A stretch of DNA of 64,000 nt from Eutreptiella sp. 'Long Island Sound 2002' (taxonomy: Eukaryota > Euglenozoa > Euglenophyceae > Eutreptiales > Eutreptiaceae): assembly GCA_964036045.1 (NCBI GenBank), contig OZ038402.1, positions 9,192,971 to 9,256,970 on the forward strand, written 5' to 3'. Made by a program: the position numbers and the translations under genes. Of the stretch, positions 1 to 11,760 are shown in pieces; position 1 is the first letter of the stretch, and every line of letters starts with the position of its first letter. Below the pieces are notes generated by a model. It was not told the DNA's origin, did not search any database, and saw only the letters and a program-made list of their open reading frames with translations.

Positions 1-3000
1 GGCTTGGCGCAGCGGTTTGTACGCGCGCGCATCCCGGGGGATTGGGCTTGGCGCGGCGGTTTGTACGCGCGCGCGTCCCGGGGGATGGGGCTCGGCGCAG
101 CGGTTTGTACGCGCGCGCGTCCCGCGGGACTGGGCTTGGCACAGCGGTTTGTACGCGCGCGCGTCCCGGGGGATTGGGCTTGGTGCAGCGGTTTTGACGC
201 GCGAGCGTCCCAGGGGAGTGGGCTTGTCGCAGAGGTTTGTACGCGCGCGGGTCCCGGGGAAGTGGGCTTGGCGCAGCGGTTTGTACGCGCGCGCGTCCCG
301 GGGGATTGGGCTTGGCGCAGCGGTTTGTACGCGCGCGGGTCCCGGGGGATTGGGCTTGGCGCAGCGGTTTGTACGCGCGCGCGTCCCGGGGGATTGAGCT
401 TGGCGCAGCGGTTTGTACTCGCGCTCGTCCCGCGGGATTGGGCTTGGCGCAGCTGTTTGTACGCGCGCTCGTCCTGGCGGATTGCGCTTGGCGCAGCGGT
501 TTGTATGCGCGCACGTCCCGGGGAATAGGGCTTGGCGCAGCGGTTTGTACGCGCGTGCGTCCCGGGGGATTCAGCTTGGCGCAGCGGTTTGTACGCGCGC
601 GCGTCCCGGGGGGTTGGGCTTGCCGCAGCGGTTTGTACGCCCGCACGTCCCGCGGGATTGGGCTTGGCGCAGCGGTTTGTACGCGCGTGCGTCCCGGGGG
701 ATTGGGCTTGGCGTAGCGGTTTGTACGCTTGCGCGTCCCGGGGGGTTGGGCTTGGCGCAGCGGTTTGTACGCGCGCACGTCCCGGGGGATTGGGCTTGGC
801 GCAGCGGTCTGTACGCGCGTGCGTCCCGGGAAATTGCGCTTGGCGCAGCGGTTTGTACGCGCGCGCGTCCCGGGGGATTGGGCTTGGTGCAGCGGTTTTT
901 ACACGCGCGCGTCCCGGGAAATTGGGCTTGGCGCAGCGGTTTGTACGCGCACGCGTCCCGGGGGATTGGGCTTGGCGCAGCGGTTTGTACGCGCGCGCGT
1001 CCCGGGGGATTGGGCATGGCGCAGCGGTTTGTACGCGCGCGCGTCCCGGGAGATTGGGCTTGGCGCAGCGGTTTGTACCCGCGCGTGTCCCGGGGGATTG
1101 GGCTTGGCGCAGCGGTTTGTACGCGCGCGCGTCCCGGGAAATTGGGCTTGGCGCAGCGGTTTGTACGCGCGCGCGTCCCGGGGGATTGGGCTTGGCGCAG
1201 CGGTTTGTACGCGCGCGCGTCCCGGGGGATTGGGCTTGGCGCAGCGGTTTGTACGCGCGCGCGTCCCGGGGGATTGGGCTTGGCGCAGCGGTTTGTACGC
1301 GCGCGCGCCCGGGAAATTGCGCTTGGCACAGCGGTTTGTAGGCGCGCGCGTCCCGGGGGATTGGGGATGGCGCAGCGGTTTGTACGCGCGCGCGTCCCGG
1401 GAGTTTGAGCTTGGCGCAGCAGTTTGTACCCGCGCGCGTCCCAGGGGATTGGGCTTGGTGCAGCGGTTTTTACGCGCGAGCGTCCCAGGGGAGTGGGCTT
1501 GGCGCAGCGGTTTGTACGCGCGCGCGTCCCGGGGGATTGGGCTTGGCGCAGCGGTTTGTACGCGCGCGGGTCCCGGGGGATTGGGCTTGGCGCGGCGGTT
1601 TGTACGCGCGCGCGTCCCGGGGGATTGGGCTTGGCGCAGCGGTTTGTACGCGCGCGCGTCCCCGGGGGATTGGGCTTGGCGCAGCGGTTTGTACTCGCGC
1701 TCGTCCCGCGGGATTGGGCTTGGCGCAGCTGTTTGTACGCGCGCACGTCCCGCGGGATTGGGCTTGGCGCAGCGGTCTGTACGCGCGTGCGTCCCGGAAA
1801 ATTGCGCTTGGCGCAGCGGTTTGTACGCGCGCGCGTCCCGGGGGATTGGGCTTGGTGCAGCGGTTTGTACGCGCGCACGTCCCGGGGGATTGGGCTTGGC
1901 GCAGCGGTCTGTACGCGCGTGCGTCCCGGGAAATTGCGCTTGGCGCAGCGGTTTGTACGCGCGCGCGTCCCGGGGGATTGGGCTTGGTGCAGCGGTTTTT
2001 ACACGCGCGCGTCCCGGGAAATTGGGCTTGGCGCAGCGGTTTGTACGCGCGCGCGTCCCGGGGGATGGGGCTTGGCGCAGCGGTTTGTACGCGCGCACGT
2101 CCCGGGGGATTGGGCATGGCGCAGCGGTTTGTACGCGCGCGCGTCCCGGGAGATTGGGCTTGGCGCAGCGGTTTGTACCCGCGCGCGCGTCCCGGGGGAT
2201 TGGGCTTGGTGCAGCGGTTTTTACACGCGAGCGTCCCGGGGGAGTGGGCTTGGCGCAGCGGTTTGTACGCGCGCGCGTCCCGGGGGATTGGGGTTGGCGC
2301 AGCGGTTGGTACGCGCGCGCTCCCGGGGATTGGGCTTGGCGCAGCGGTTTGTACGCGCGCGCGTCCCGGGGGATTGGGCTTGGCGCAGCGGTTTGTACGC
2401 GCGCGCGTCCCGGGGGATTGGGCTTGGCGCAGCGGTTTGTACGCGCGCGCGCCCGGGAGATTGGGCTTGGCGCAGCGGTTTTTACGGGCGCGCGTCCCGG
2501 GAAATTGGGCTTGGCGCAGGGGTTTGTACGCGCGCGCGTCCCGGGGGATGGGGCTTGGCGCAGCGGTTTGTACGCGCGCGCGTCCCGGGAGATTGGGCTT
2601 GGCGCAGCGGTTGGTACCCGCGCCCGCGTCCCGGGAGATTGGGCTTGGTGCAGCGGTTTTTACGCGCGAGCGTCCCGGGGGAGTGGGCTTGGCGCAGCGG
2701 TTTGTACGCGCGCGCGTCCCGGGGGATTGGGGTTGGCGCAGCGGTTTATACGCGCGCGCTCCCGGGGATTGGGCTTGGCGCAGCGGTTTGTACGCGCGCG
2801 CGTCCCGGGGGATTGGGCTTGGCGCAGCGGTTTGTACGCGCGCGCGTCCCGGGGGATTGGGCTTGGCGCAGCGGTTTGTACGCGCGCGCGCCCGGGAAAT
2901 TGCGCTTGGCGCAGCGGTTTGTACGCGCGCGCGTCCCGGGGGATGGGGCTTGGCGCAGCGGTTTGTACGTGCGCGCGTCCCGGGGGATTGGGCTTGGCGC

Positions 3001-6000
3001 AGCGGTTTGTACGCGCGCGCGTCCCGGGGGATTGGGCTTGGCGCAGCGGTTTGTACGCGCGCGCGCCCGGGAAATTGCGCTTGGCTCAGCGGTTTGTACG
3101 CGCGCGCGTCCCGGGGGATGGGGCTTGGCGCAGCAGTTCGTACGCGCGCGCGTCCCGCGGGATTGTGCTTGGCGCAGCGGTTTGTACGCGCGCGCGTCCC
3201 GGGGGATCGGGCTTGGCGCAGTGGTTTGTACGCGCGCGCGTCCCGGGGGATCAGGCTTGGCGCAGCGGTTTGTACGCGCGCGCGTCCCGGGGAGTTGGGC
3301 TTGGCGCAGCGGTTTGTACGCGCGCGCGTCCCGGGGGATGGGGCTTGGCGCAGCGGTTTGTACGCGCGCGGGTCCCGGGGAATTGGGCTTGGCGCAGCGG
3401 TTTGTACGCGCGCGCGTCCCGGGGGATTGGGCTTGGTGCAGCGGTTTTTACGCGCGAGCGTCCCGGAGGAGTGGGCTTGGCGCAGCGGTTTGTACGCGCG
3501 CGCGTCCCGGGGGATTGGGGTTGGCGCAGCGGTTTGTACGCGCGCGCGCCCGGGAAATTGCGCTTGGCGCAGCGGTTTGTACGCGCGCGCGTCCCGGGGG
3601 ATGGGGCTTGGCGCAGCAGTTCGTACGCGCGCGCGTCCCGCGGGATTGGGCTTGGCGCAGCGGTTTGTACGCGCGCGCGTCCCGGGGGATTGGGCTTGGC
3701 GCAGTGGTTTGTACGCGCGCGCGTCCCGGGAGATCAGGCTTGGCGCAGCGGTTTGTACGCGCGCGCGTCCCGGGGGATTGGGCTTGGCGCAGCGGTTTGT
3801 ACGCGCGCGCGTCCCGGGGAATTGGGCTTGGCGCAGCGGTTTGTACGCGCGCGGGTCCCGGGGGATTGGGCTTGGCGCAGCGGTTTGTACGCGCGCGCGC
3901 CCGTGAAATTGCGCTTGGCGCAGCGGTTTGTACGCGCGCGCGTCCCGGGGGATGGGGCTTGGCGCAGCGGTTTGTACTCGCGCGCGTCCCTCGGGATTGG
4001 GCTTGGCGCAGCTGTTTGTACGCGCGCGCGTCCCGGGGGATTGGGCTTGGCGCAGCGGTTTGTACGCGCGCGCGTCCCGGGGGGTTGGGCTTGGCGCAGC
4101 GGTTTGTACCCGCGCGCGTCCCGGGGGATTGGGCTTGGTGCAGCGGTTTTTACGCGCGAGCGTCCCGGGGGAGTGGGCTTGGCGGAGCTGTTTGTACGCG
4201 CGCGCGTCCCGGGGGATTGGGCATGGCGCAGCGGTTTGTACGCGCGCGCGTCCCGGGAGATTGGGCTTGGCGCAGCGGTTTGTACTCGCGCGCGTCCCTC
4301 GGGATTGGGCTTAGCGCAGCTCTTTGTACGCGCGCGCGTCCCGGGGGATGGGGCTTGGCGCAGCGGTTTGTACGCGCGCGCGTCCCGGGGGGTTGGGCTT
4401 GGCGCAGCGGTTTGTACCCGCGCGCGTCCCGGGGGATTGGGATTGGTGCAGCGGTTTGTACGCGCGCGCGTCCCGGGGGATTGGGCTTGGCGCAGCGGTT
4501 TGTACGCGCGCGCGTCCCGGGGGATTGGGCATGGCGCAGCGGTTTGTACGCGCGCGCGTCCCGGGAGATTGGGCTTGGCGCAGCGGTTTGTACCCGCGCG
4601 CGTCCCGGGGGATTGGGCTTGGTGCAGCGGTTTTTACGCGCGAGCGTCCCGGGGGAGTGGGCTTGGCGCAGCGGTTTGTACGCGCGCGCGTCCCGGGGGA
4701 TTGGGGTTGGCGCAGCGGTTTGTACGCGCGCGCGTCCCGGGGGATTGGACTTGGCGCAGCGGTCTGTACGCGCGTGCGTCCCGGGGGATTGGGAGTGGCG
4801 CAGCGGTTTGTACGCGCGCGCGTCCCGGGGGATTGGGCTTGGCGCAGCGGTTTGTACGCGCGCGCGTCCCGGGGGATTGGGCTTGGCGCAGCGGTTTGTA
4901 CGCGCGCGCGTCCCGGGGGATTGGGCTTGGCGCAGCGGTTTGTACGCGCGCGCGCCCGGGAAATTGCGCTTGGCGCAGTTTGTACGCGCGCGCGCCCGGG
5001 AAATTGCGCTTGGCGCAGCGGTTTGTACGCGCGCGCGTCCCAAGGGATGGGGCTTGGCGCAGCAGTTTGTACGCGCGCGCGTCCCGCGGGATTGGGCTTG
5101 GCGCAGCGGTTTGTACGCGCGCGCGTCCCGGGGGATTGGGCTTGGCGCAGTGGTTTGTACGCGCGCGCGTCCCGGGGGATCAGGCTTGGCGCAGCGGTTT
5201 GTACGAGCGCGCGTCCCGGGGGATTGGGCTTGGCGCAGCGGTTTGTACGCGCGCGCGTCCCGGGTAATTGGGCTTGGCGCAGCGGTTTGTACGCGCGCGG
5301 GTCCCGGGGGATTGGGCTTGGCGCAGCGGTTTGTACGCGCGCGCTCCCGGGAAATTGCGCTTGGCGCAGCGGCTTGTACGCGCGCGCGTCCCGGGGGATG
5401 GGGCTTGGCGCAGCGGTTTGTACTCGCGCGCGTCCCTCGGGATTGGGCTTGGCGCAGCTGTTTGTACGCGCGCGCGTCCCGGGGGATTGGGCTTGGCGCA
5501 GCGGTTTGTACGCGCGCGCGTCCCGGGGGGTTGGGCTTGGCGCAGCGGTTTGTACGCGCGCACGTCCCGGGGGATTGGACTTGGCGCAGCGGTCTGTACG
5601 CGCGTGCGTCCCGGGGGATTGGGAGTGGCGCAGCGGTTTGTACGCGAGCGCGTCCCGGGGGATTGGGCTTGGCGCAGCGGTTTGTACGCGCGCGCGTCCC
5701 GGGAAATGGGGCTTGGCGCAGCGGTTTGTATGCGCGCGCGTCCCGGGGGATTGGGCTTGGCGCAGCGGTTTGTGCGCGTGCGCGCCCGTGAAATTGTGCT
5801 TGGCGCAGCGGTTTGTACGCGCGCGCGTCCCGGGGGATGGGGCTTGGCGCAGCGGTTTGTACGCGCACGCGGCCGAAAATTGCGCTTGGCGCAGCGGTCC
5901 GTACGTGTGTGCATCCTGGGGGATTGGGCTTGGCGCAGCGGTTTGTACGCGCGCGCATCCCGGGGGATTGGGCTTGGCGCAGCGGTTTTTACGCGCGCGC

Positions 6001-6430
6001 GTCCCGGGGGATTGGGCTTGGCGCAGCGGTTTGTACGCGCGCGCGCCCGGGATATTGCGCTTGGGGCAGCGGTTTGTACGCGCGCGCGTCCCGGGGGAGG
6101 GGACTTGGCGCAGCGGTTTGTACTCGCGCGCGTCCGGGGGATTGGGCTTGGCGCAGCTGTTTGTACGCGCGTGCGTCCCGGGGGATTGGACTTGGCGCAG
6201 CGGTTTGTACGCGCGCGCGTCCCGGGGGATTGGGCTTGGCGCAGCGGTTTGTACGCGCGCGTGTCCCGGGGGATCGGGCTTGGCGCAGCGGTTTGTACGC
6301 GCGGGCGTCCCGGGGGATTGGGCTTAGCGCAGCGGTTTGTCCGCGCGCGCATCCCGGGGGATTGGGCTTGGCGCAGCGGTTTGTACGCGCGCGCGTCCCG
6401 GGGGATTGGGCTTGGCGCAGCGGTTGGTAC
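1..6430. repeat. Diverged left domain of the satellite
   Basis: Units here carry more private changes than elsewhere. Examples are TTGGTGCAGCGGTTTTTAC with GCGAGCGTCCC and GGGGAGTGGG (near 2210, 2647, 3435, 4133 and 4620), TACTCGCG (near 417, 1692, 3975 and 5422), GTACCCGCG, and GTACGTGTGTGCATCC near 5902. Odd-length units include one missing three bases at GCGCAGTTTGTAC (about 4975-4985), a unit with GCGGCCGAAAATTG near 5870, and several units that drop one base before GCCCGGGAAATTG. Apart from the 439-bp pair at 2.2-3.1 kb, no long repeat order is obvious by eye. Diverged units usually mark the flank of a satellite, so the array edge may lie to the left, but it is not in the window. Confidence 0.8.
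2205..3085. repeat. 439-bp segmental duplication (about 10 units, two copies)
   Basis: The same order of rare variants appears twice at a shift of about 439 bp. First comes TTGGTGCAGCGGTTTTTAC with the GGGGAGTGGG unit (2206 and 2646). Then comes GGGGTTGGCGCAGCGG (2290 and 2729), followed by a shortened unit with GCGCGCGCTCCCGGGGATTG. The shift is 10 x 44 minus 1, because both copies contain shortened units. The copies differ at several bases, for example GTTGGTACG in the first against GTTTATACG in the second, so this duplication is older than those further right. Confidence 0.7.
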
Positions 6431-6756
6431 GCGCGCGCGTCCCGGAGCATTGGGCTTGGCGCACTGGCTTGTACGCGCGTGTGTCCCGGGGGATTGGGCT
6501 TGGCGCAGCGGTTTGTACGCGCGCGCATCCCGGGGGATTGGGCTTGGCGCAGCGGTTTGTACGCGCGCGCGTCCCGCGGGATTGGGCTTGGCGCAGCGGT
6601 TGGTACGCGCGCGCGTCCCGGAGCATTGGGCTTGGCGCACTGGCTTGTACGCGCGTGTGTCCCGGGGGATTGGGCTTGGCGCAGCGGTTTGTACGCGCGC
6701 GCATCCCGGGGGATTGGGCTTGGCGCAGCGGTTTGTACGCGCGCGCGTCCCGGGGG
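6405..6756. repeat. 176-bp tandem duplication (4 units)
   Basis: The rare string CCCGGAGCATTGG followed by GCGCACTGGCTTGTACG and GCGTGTGTCCC occurs at 6441 and again at 6617, a shift of exactly 176 bp or four units. Both copies are preceded by a GTTGGTACG unit and followed by a GCATCCCGGGGG unit. It is a small, clean unequal-exchange product at the boundary between the diverged left part and the more orderly part. Confidence 0.8.
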
Positions 6757-6760
6757 ATTG

Positions 6761-6804
6761 GGCTTGGCGCAGCGGTTTGTACGCGCGCGCGTCCCGGGGG
6801 ATTG
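6761..6804 (+). repeat. Reference unit of the satellite (44 bp)
   Basis: This unit matches the commonest form at every position and serves as the coordinate reference. Unit positions 1-17 carry TTGGCGCAGCGG flanked by short G and T runs. Positions 18-32 are the alternating tract. Positions 33-38 are CCCGGG, positions 36-40 are a run of five G, and positions 41-44 are ATTG. There is no TAA, TAG or TGA on either strand in any register. The unit holds eight CpG dinucleotides: one in GGCGC, one in AGCGG, five in the alternating tract and one in CCCGGG. The base composition predicts about 5.5, so the observed/expected ratio is about 1.5. Confidence 0.95.
6778..6792. other. Alternating purine-pyrimidine tract with 12-bp palindrome (Z-DNA-prone), example copy
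   Basis: TGTACGCGCGCGCGT alternates pyrimidine and purine without a break for 15 nt. The inner 12 bases (6781-6792, ACGCGCGCGCGT) equal their own reverse complement. Alternating (CG)n is the best-known Z-DNA-forming sequence, and a 12-bp palindrome can also extrude a short cruciform under negative supercoiling. The same tract recurs in nearly every unit, usually intact or with one change such as ACGCGCGCGCAT or ACGCGCGTGTCC. The sequence is observed. Z-DNA formation in the cell is inferred. Confidence 0.75.
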
Positions 6805-9800
6805 GGCTTGGCGCAGCGGTTTGTACGCGCGCGCGTCCCGGGGGATTGGGCTTGGCGCAGCGGTTTGTACGCGCGCGCGTCCCGGGGAATCGGGTTTGGC
6901 GCAGCGAAATGTACGCGCGCGCGTCCCGGGGGATTGGGCTTGGCGCAGCGGTTAGTACACGCGCGCGTCCCGGGGGATTGGGCTTGGCGCAGCGGTTTGT
7001 ACGCGCGCACGTCCCGGGGGATCGGGCTTGGCGCAGCGGTTTGTACGCGCGCGCGTCCCGGGGGATCGGGCTTGGCACAGCGGTTTGTACGCGCGCGCGT
7101 CCCGGGGGATTGGGCTTGGCGCAGCAGTTTGTCCGCGCACGCAACCCGGGGGATCGGGCTTGGCGCAGCGGTTTGTACGCGCGCGCGTCCCGGGGGATGG
7201 GGCTTGGCGCAGCGGTTTGTACGCACGCGCGTCCCGGTGGATTGGGCTTGGCGCAGCGGTTTGTACGCGGGCGCGTCCCGGGGGATCGGGCTTGGCGCAG
7301 CGGTTTGTACGCGCGCGCGTCCCGGGGGATTGGGCTTGGCGCACCCGTTTGTACGCACGCGCGTCCCGGGGGATTGGGCTTGGCGCAGCGGTTTGTACGC
7401 GCGCGCGTCCCGGGTAATCGGGCTTGGCGCAGCGGTTTGTACGCGCGCGCGTCCCGGGGGATTGGGCTTGGCGCCGCGGTTTGTACGCGCGCGCATGCCG
7501 GGGGATTCGGCTTGGCGCAGCGGTTTGTACGGGCGCTCGTCCCAGGGGATGGGACTTGGCGCAGCGGTTTGTACGGGCGCGCGTCCCGGGGGATCGGGCT
7601 TGGCGCAGCGGTTTGTACGCGCGCGCGCCCGGGAAATTGCGCTTGGCAAAGCGGTTTGTACGCGCGCGCGTCCCGGGGGATTGGGCTTGGCGCAGCGGTT
7701 TGTACGCGCGCGCGTCCCTGGGGATTGGGCTTGGCGCAGCGGTTTGTACGCGTGGGCGCATCCCAGGTAATTGGGCTTGGCGCAGCGGTTTGTACGCGCG
7801 CGCGTCCCGGGGGATTGGGCTTGGCGCCGCGGTTTGTACGCCGCGCATCCCGGGGGATTCGGCTTGGCGCAGCGGTTTGTACGGGCGCGCGTCCCGGGGG
7901 ATGGGGCTTGGCGCAGCGGTTTGTACGCGCGCGCGTCCCGCGGGATTGGGCTTGGCGCAGCGGTTTGTACGCGCGCGCGTCCCGGGGGATCGGGCTTGGC
8001 GCAGCGGTTTGTACGCTCGCGCGTCCCGCGGGATTGGGCTTGGCGCAGCGGTTTGTACGCGCGCGCGTCCCGGGGGATCGGGCTTGGCGCAGCGGTTGGT
8101 AAGCGCGCGCGTCCCGCGGGATTGGGCTTGGCGCAGCGGTTTGTACGCGCGCGCGTCCCAGGGGATTGGGCTTGGCGCAGCGGTTTGTACGCGCGCGCGT
8201 CCCGGGGGATCGGGCTTGGCGCAGCGGTTTGTACGCGTGCGCGTCCCGCGGGACTGGGCTTGGCGCAGCGGTTTGTACGCGCGCGCGTCCCAGGGGATTG
8301 GGCTTGGCGCAGTGGTTTGTACGCGCGCGCGTCGCGGGGGATCAGGCTTGGCGCAGCGGTTGGTACGCGCGCGCGTCCCGGGGGATTGGGCTTGGCGCAG
8401 CGGTTTGTATGCGCGCGCGTCCCGGGGGATTGGGCTTGGCAGAGCGGTTTGTACGCGCGCGCGTCCCGGGGGATCGGGCTTGGCGCAGCGGTTTGTACGC
8501 GCGCGCGTCCCGGGGGATGGGGCTTGGCGCAGCGGTTTGTACGCGCGCGCGTCCCGGGGGATTGGGCTTGGCGCAGCGGTTTGTACGCGCGCGCGTCCCG
8601 GGGGATTGGGCTTGGCGCAGCGGTTTGTACGCGCGCGCGTCCCGGGGGATTGGGCTTGGCGCAGCGGTTTGTACGCGCGCGCGTCCCGGGGAATCGGGTT
8701 TGGCGCAGCGAAATGTACGCGCGCGCGTCCCGGGGGATTGGGCTTGGCGCAGCGGTTAGTACACGCGCGCGTCCCGGGGGATTGGGCTTGGCGCAGCGGT
8801 TTGTACGCGCGCACGTCCCGGGGGATCGGGCTTGGCGCAGCGGTTTGTACGCGCGCGCGTCCCGGGGGATCGGGCTTGGCACAGCGGTTTGTACGCGCGC
8901 GCGTCCCGGGGGATTGGGCTTGGCGCAGCAGTTTGTCCGCGCACGCAACCCGGGGGATTGGGCTTGGCGCAGCGGTTTGTACGCGCGCGCGTCCCGGGGG
9001 ATGGGGCTTGGCGCAGCGGTTTGTACGCACGCGCGTCCCGGTGGATTGGGCTTGGCGCAGCGGTTTGTACGCGGGCGCGTCCCGGGGGATCGGGCTTGGC
9101 GCAGCGGTTTGTACGCGCGCGCGTCCCGGGGGATTGGGCTTGGCGCACCCGTTTGTACGCACGCGCGTCCCGGGGGATTGGGCTTGGCGCAGCGGTTTGT
9201 ACGCGCGCGCGTCCCGGGTAATCGGGCTTGGCGCAGCGGTTTGTACGCGCGCGCGTCCCGGGGGATTGGGCTTGGCGCCGCGGTTTGTACGCGCGCGCAT
9301 GCCGGGGGATTCGGCTTGGCGCAGCGGTTTGTACGGGCGCTCGTCCCAGGGGATGGGACTTGGCGCAGCGGTTTGTACGGGCGCGCGTCCCGGGGGATCG
9401 GGCTTGGCGCAGCGGTTTGTACGCGCGCGCGCCCGGGAAATTGCGCTTGGCAAAGCGGTTTGTACGCGCGCGCGTCCCGGGGGATTGGGCTTGGCGCAGC
9501 GGTTTGTACGCGCGCGCGTCCCTGGGGATTGGGCTTGGCGCAGCGGTTTGTACGCGTGGGCGCATCCCAGGTAATTGGGCTTGGCGCAGCGGTTTGTACG
9601 CGCGCGCGTCCCGGGGGATTGGGCTTGGCGCCGCGGTTTGTACGCCGCGCATCCCGGGGGATTCGGCTTGGCGCAGCGGTTTGTACGGGCGCGCGTCCCG
9701 GGGGATGGGGCTTGGCGCAGCGGTTTGTACGCGCGCGCGTCCCGCGGGATTGGGCTTGGCGCAGCGGTTTGTACGCGCGCGCGTCCCGGGGGATCGGGCT

Positions 9801-10456
9801 TGGCGCAGCGGTTTGTACGCTCGCGCGTCCCGCGGGATTGGGCTTGGCGCAGCGGTTTGTACGCGCGCGCGTCCCGGGGGATCGGGCTTGGCGCAGCGGT
9901 TGGTAAGCGCGCGCGTCCCGCGGGATTGGGCTTGGCGCAGCGGTTTGTACGCGCGCGCGTCCCAGGGGATTGGGCTTGGCGCAGCGGTTTGTACGCGCGC
10001 GCGTCCCGGGGGATCGGGCTTGGCGCAGCGGTTTGTACGCGTGCGCGTCCCGCGGGACTGGGCTTGGCGCAGCGGTTTGTACGCGCGCGCGTCCCAGGGG
10101 ATTGGGCTTGGCGCAGTGGTTTGTACGCGCGCGCGTCGCGGGGGATCAGGCTTGGCGCAGCGGTTGGTACGCGCGCGCGTCCCGGGGGATTGGGCTTGGC
10201 GCAGCGGTTAGTATGCGCGCGCGTCCCGGGGGATTGGGCTTGGCAGAGCGGTTTGTACGCGCGCGCGTCCCGGGGGATCGGGCTTGGCGCAGCGGTTTGT
10301 ACGCGCGCGCGTCCCGGGGGATGGGGCTTGGCGCAGCGGTTTGTACGCGCGCGCGTCCCGGGGGATTGGGCTTGGCGCAGCGGTTTGTACGCGCGCGCGT
10401 CCCGGGGGATTGGGCTTGGCGCAGCGGTTTGTACGCGCGCGCGTCCCGGGGGGTTG

Positions 10457-11760
10457 GGCTTGGCGCAGCGGTTTGTACGCGCGCGCGTCCCGCGGGATTG
10501 GGCTTGGCGCAGCGGTTTGTACGCGCGCGCGTCCCGGGGGATTGGGCTTGGCGCAGCGGTTTGTACGCGCGCGCGTCCCGGGGGATTGGGCTTGGCGCAG
10601 TGGTTTGTACGCGCGCGCGTCCCGGGGGATCGGGCTTGGCGCACCCGTTTGTACGCGCGCGCGTCCCGGGGGATTGGGCTTGGCGCGGCGGTTTGAACGC
10701 GCGCGCGTCCCGGGCGATGGGGCTTGGCGCAGCGGTTTGTACGCGCGCGCGTCCCGCGGGAACGGGCTTGGCGCAGCGGTTTGTACGCGCGCGCGTCCCG
10801 GGGGATTGGGCTTGGCGCAAAGGTTTGTACGCGCGCGCGTCCCGGGGGATCGGGCTTGGCGCAGCGGTTTGTACGCGCGCGCGTCCCGGGGGATTGGGCT
10901 TGGCGCAGCGGTTTCTACGCGCGCGCGTCCCGGGGGATTGGGCTTGGCGCAGCGGTTTGTACGCGCGCTCGTCCCGGGGGATGGGGCTTGGCGCAGCGGT
11001 TTGTACGCGCGCGCGTCCCGGGGGATTGGGCTTGGCGCAGCGGTTTGTACGCGCGCGCGTCCCGGGGGATTGGGCTTGGCGCGGCGGTTTGTACGCGCGC
11101 GCGTCCCGGGGGGTTGGGCTTGGCGCGGCGGTTTGTACGCGCGCGCGTCCCGGGGGATTGGGCTTGGCGCAGCGGTTTGTACGCGCGCGCGTCCCGGGGT
11201 ATCGGGCTTGGCGCAGCGGTTTGTACGCGCGCGCGTCCCGCGGGATTGGGCTTGGCGCAGCGGTTTGTACGCGCGCGCGTCCCGGGGGATTGGGCTTGGC
11301 GCAGCGGTTTGTACGCGCGCGCGTCCCGGGGGATTGGGCTTGGCGCAGTGGTTTGTACGCGCGCGCGTCCCGGGGGATCGGGCTTGGCGCACCCGTTTGT
11401 ACGCGCGCGCGTCCCGGGGGATTGGGCTTGGCGCGGCGGTTTGAACGCGCGCGCGTCCCGGGCGATGGGGCTTGGCGCAGCGGTTTGTACGCGCGCGCGT
11501 CCCGCGGGAACGGGCTTGGCGCAGCGGTTTGTACGCGCGCGCGTCCCGGGGGATTGGGCTTGGCGCAAAGGTTTGTACGCGCGCGCGTCCCGGGGGATCG
11601 GGCTTGGCGCAGCGGTTTGTACGCGCGCGCGTCCCGGGGGATTGGGCTTGGCGCAGCGGTTTCTACGCGCGCGCGTCCCGGGGGATTGGGCTTGGCGCAG
11701 CGGTTTGTACGCGCGCTCGTCCCGGGGGATGGGGCTTGGCGCAGCGGTTTGTACGCGCGC
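10457..11760. repeat. Duplication at 748-bp shift (17 units)
   Basis: A segment of about 556 bp at 10457-11012 reappears at 11205-11760, a shift of exactly 748 bp (17 x 44). Markers in the same order are CACCCGTTTGTACG, GGCGGTTTGAACG (10687 and 11435), GGGCGATGGGG, CCCGCGGGAACGGG, GCGCAAAGGTTTG (10817 and 11565), GGTTTCTACG and GCGCTCGTCCC. The match stops on the left at the GGGGGGTTGGG / GGGGTATCGGG difference and on the right at GCGTCCCGGGGGATTG / GCTTCCCGCGGGTTTG. The stretch between them consists of similar common units. Confidence 0.85.

Larger units (their letters stand above)
6717..10324. repeat. 1,804-bp direct tandem duplication (41 units x 2)
   Basis: Two adjacent copies, about 6717-8520 and 8521-10324, match at a shift of exactly 1,804 bp (41 x 44). 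Shared rare markers are GCAGCGAAATGTACG (6904 and 8708), GCGCACCCGTTTGTACGCACG, TACGCATGCCGGGG-type units near 7490 and 9294, the shortened TACGCCGCGCATCCC (7838 and 9642), and ACGCGTGGGCGCATCCCAGG (7749 and 9553). Only a few differences are visible, for example GGGGATCGGGC at 7150 against GGGGATTGGGC at 8954, and GTTTGTATG at 8404 against GTTAGTATG at 10208. Two of its units change length, but both copies share those changes, so the shift stays an exact multiple of 44. Confidence 0.9.

Noticed and set aside
7480-7510. NRF1-like site in GCGCGCATGCCG (copy near 9294)
   Set aside because: It is a single base-change variant of the unit, one mismatch from the core, and copied only by the 1,804-bp duplication. 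There is no context for a regulated gene.
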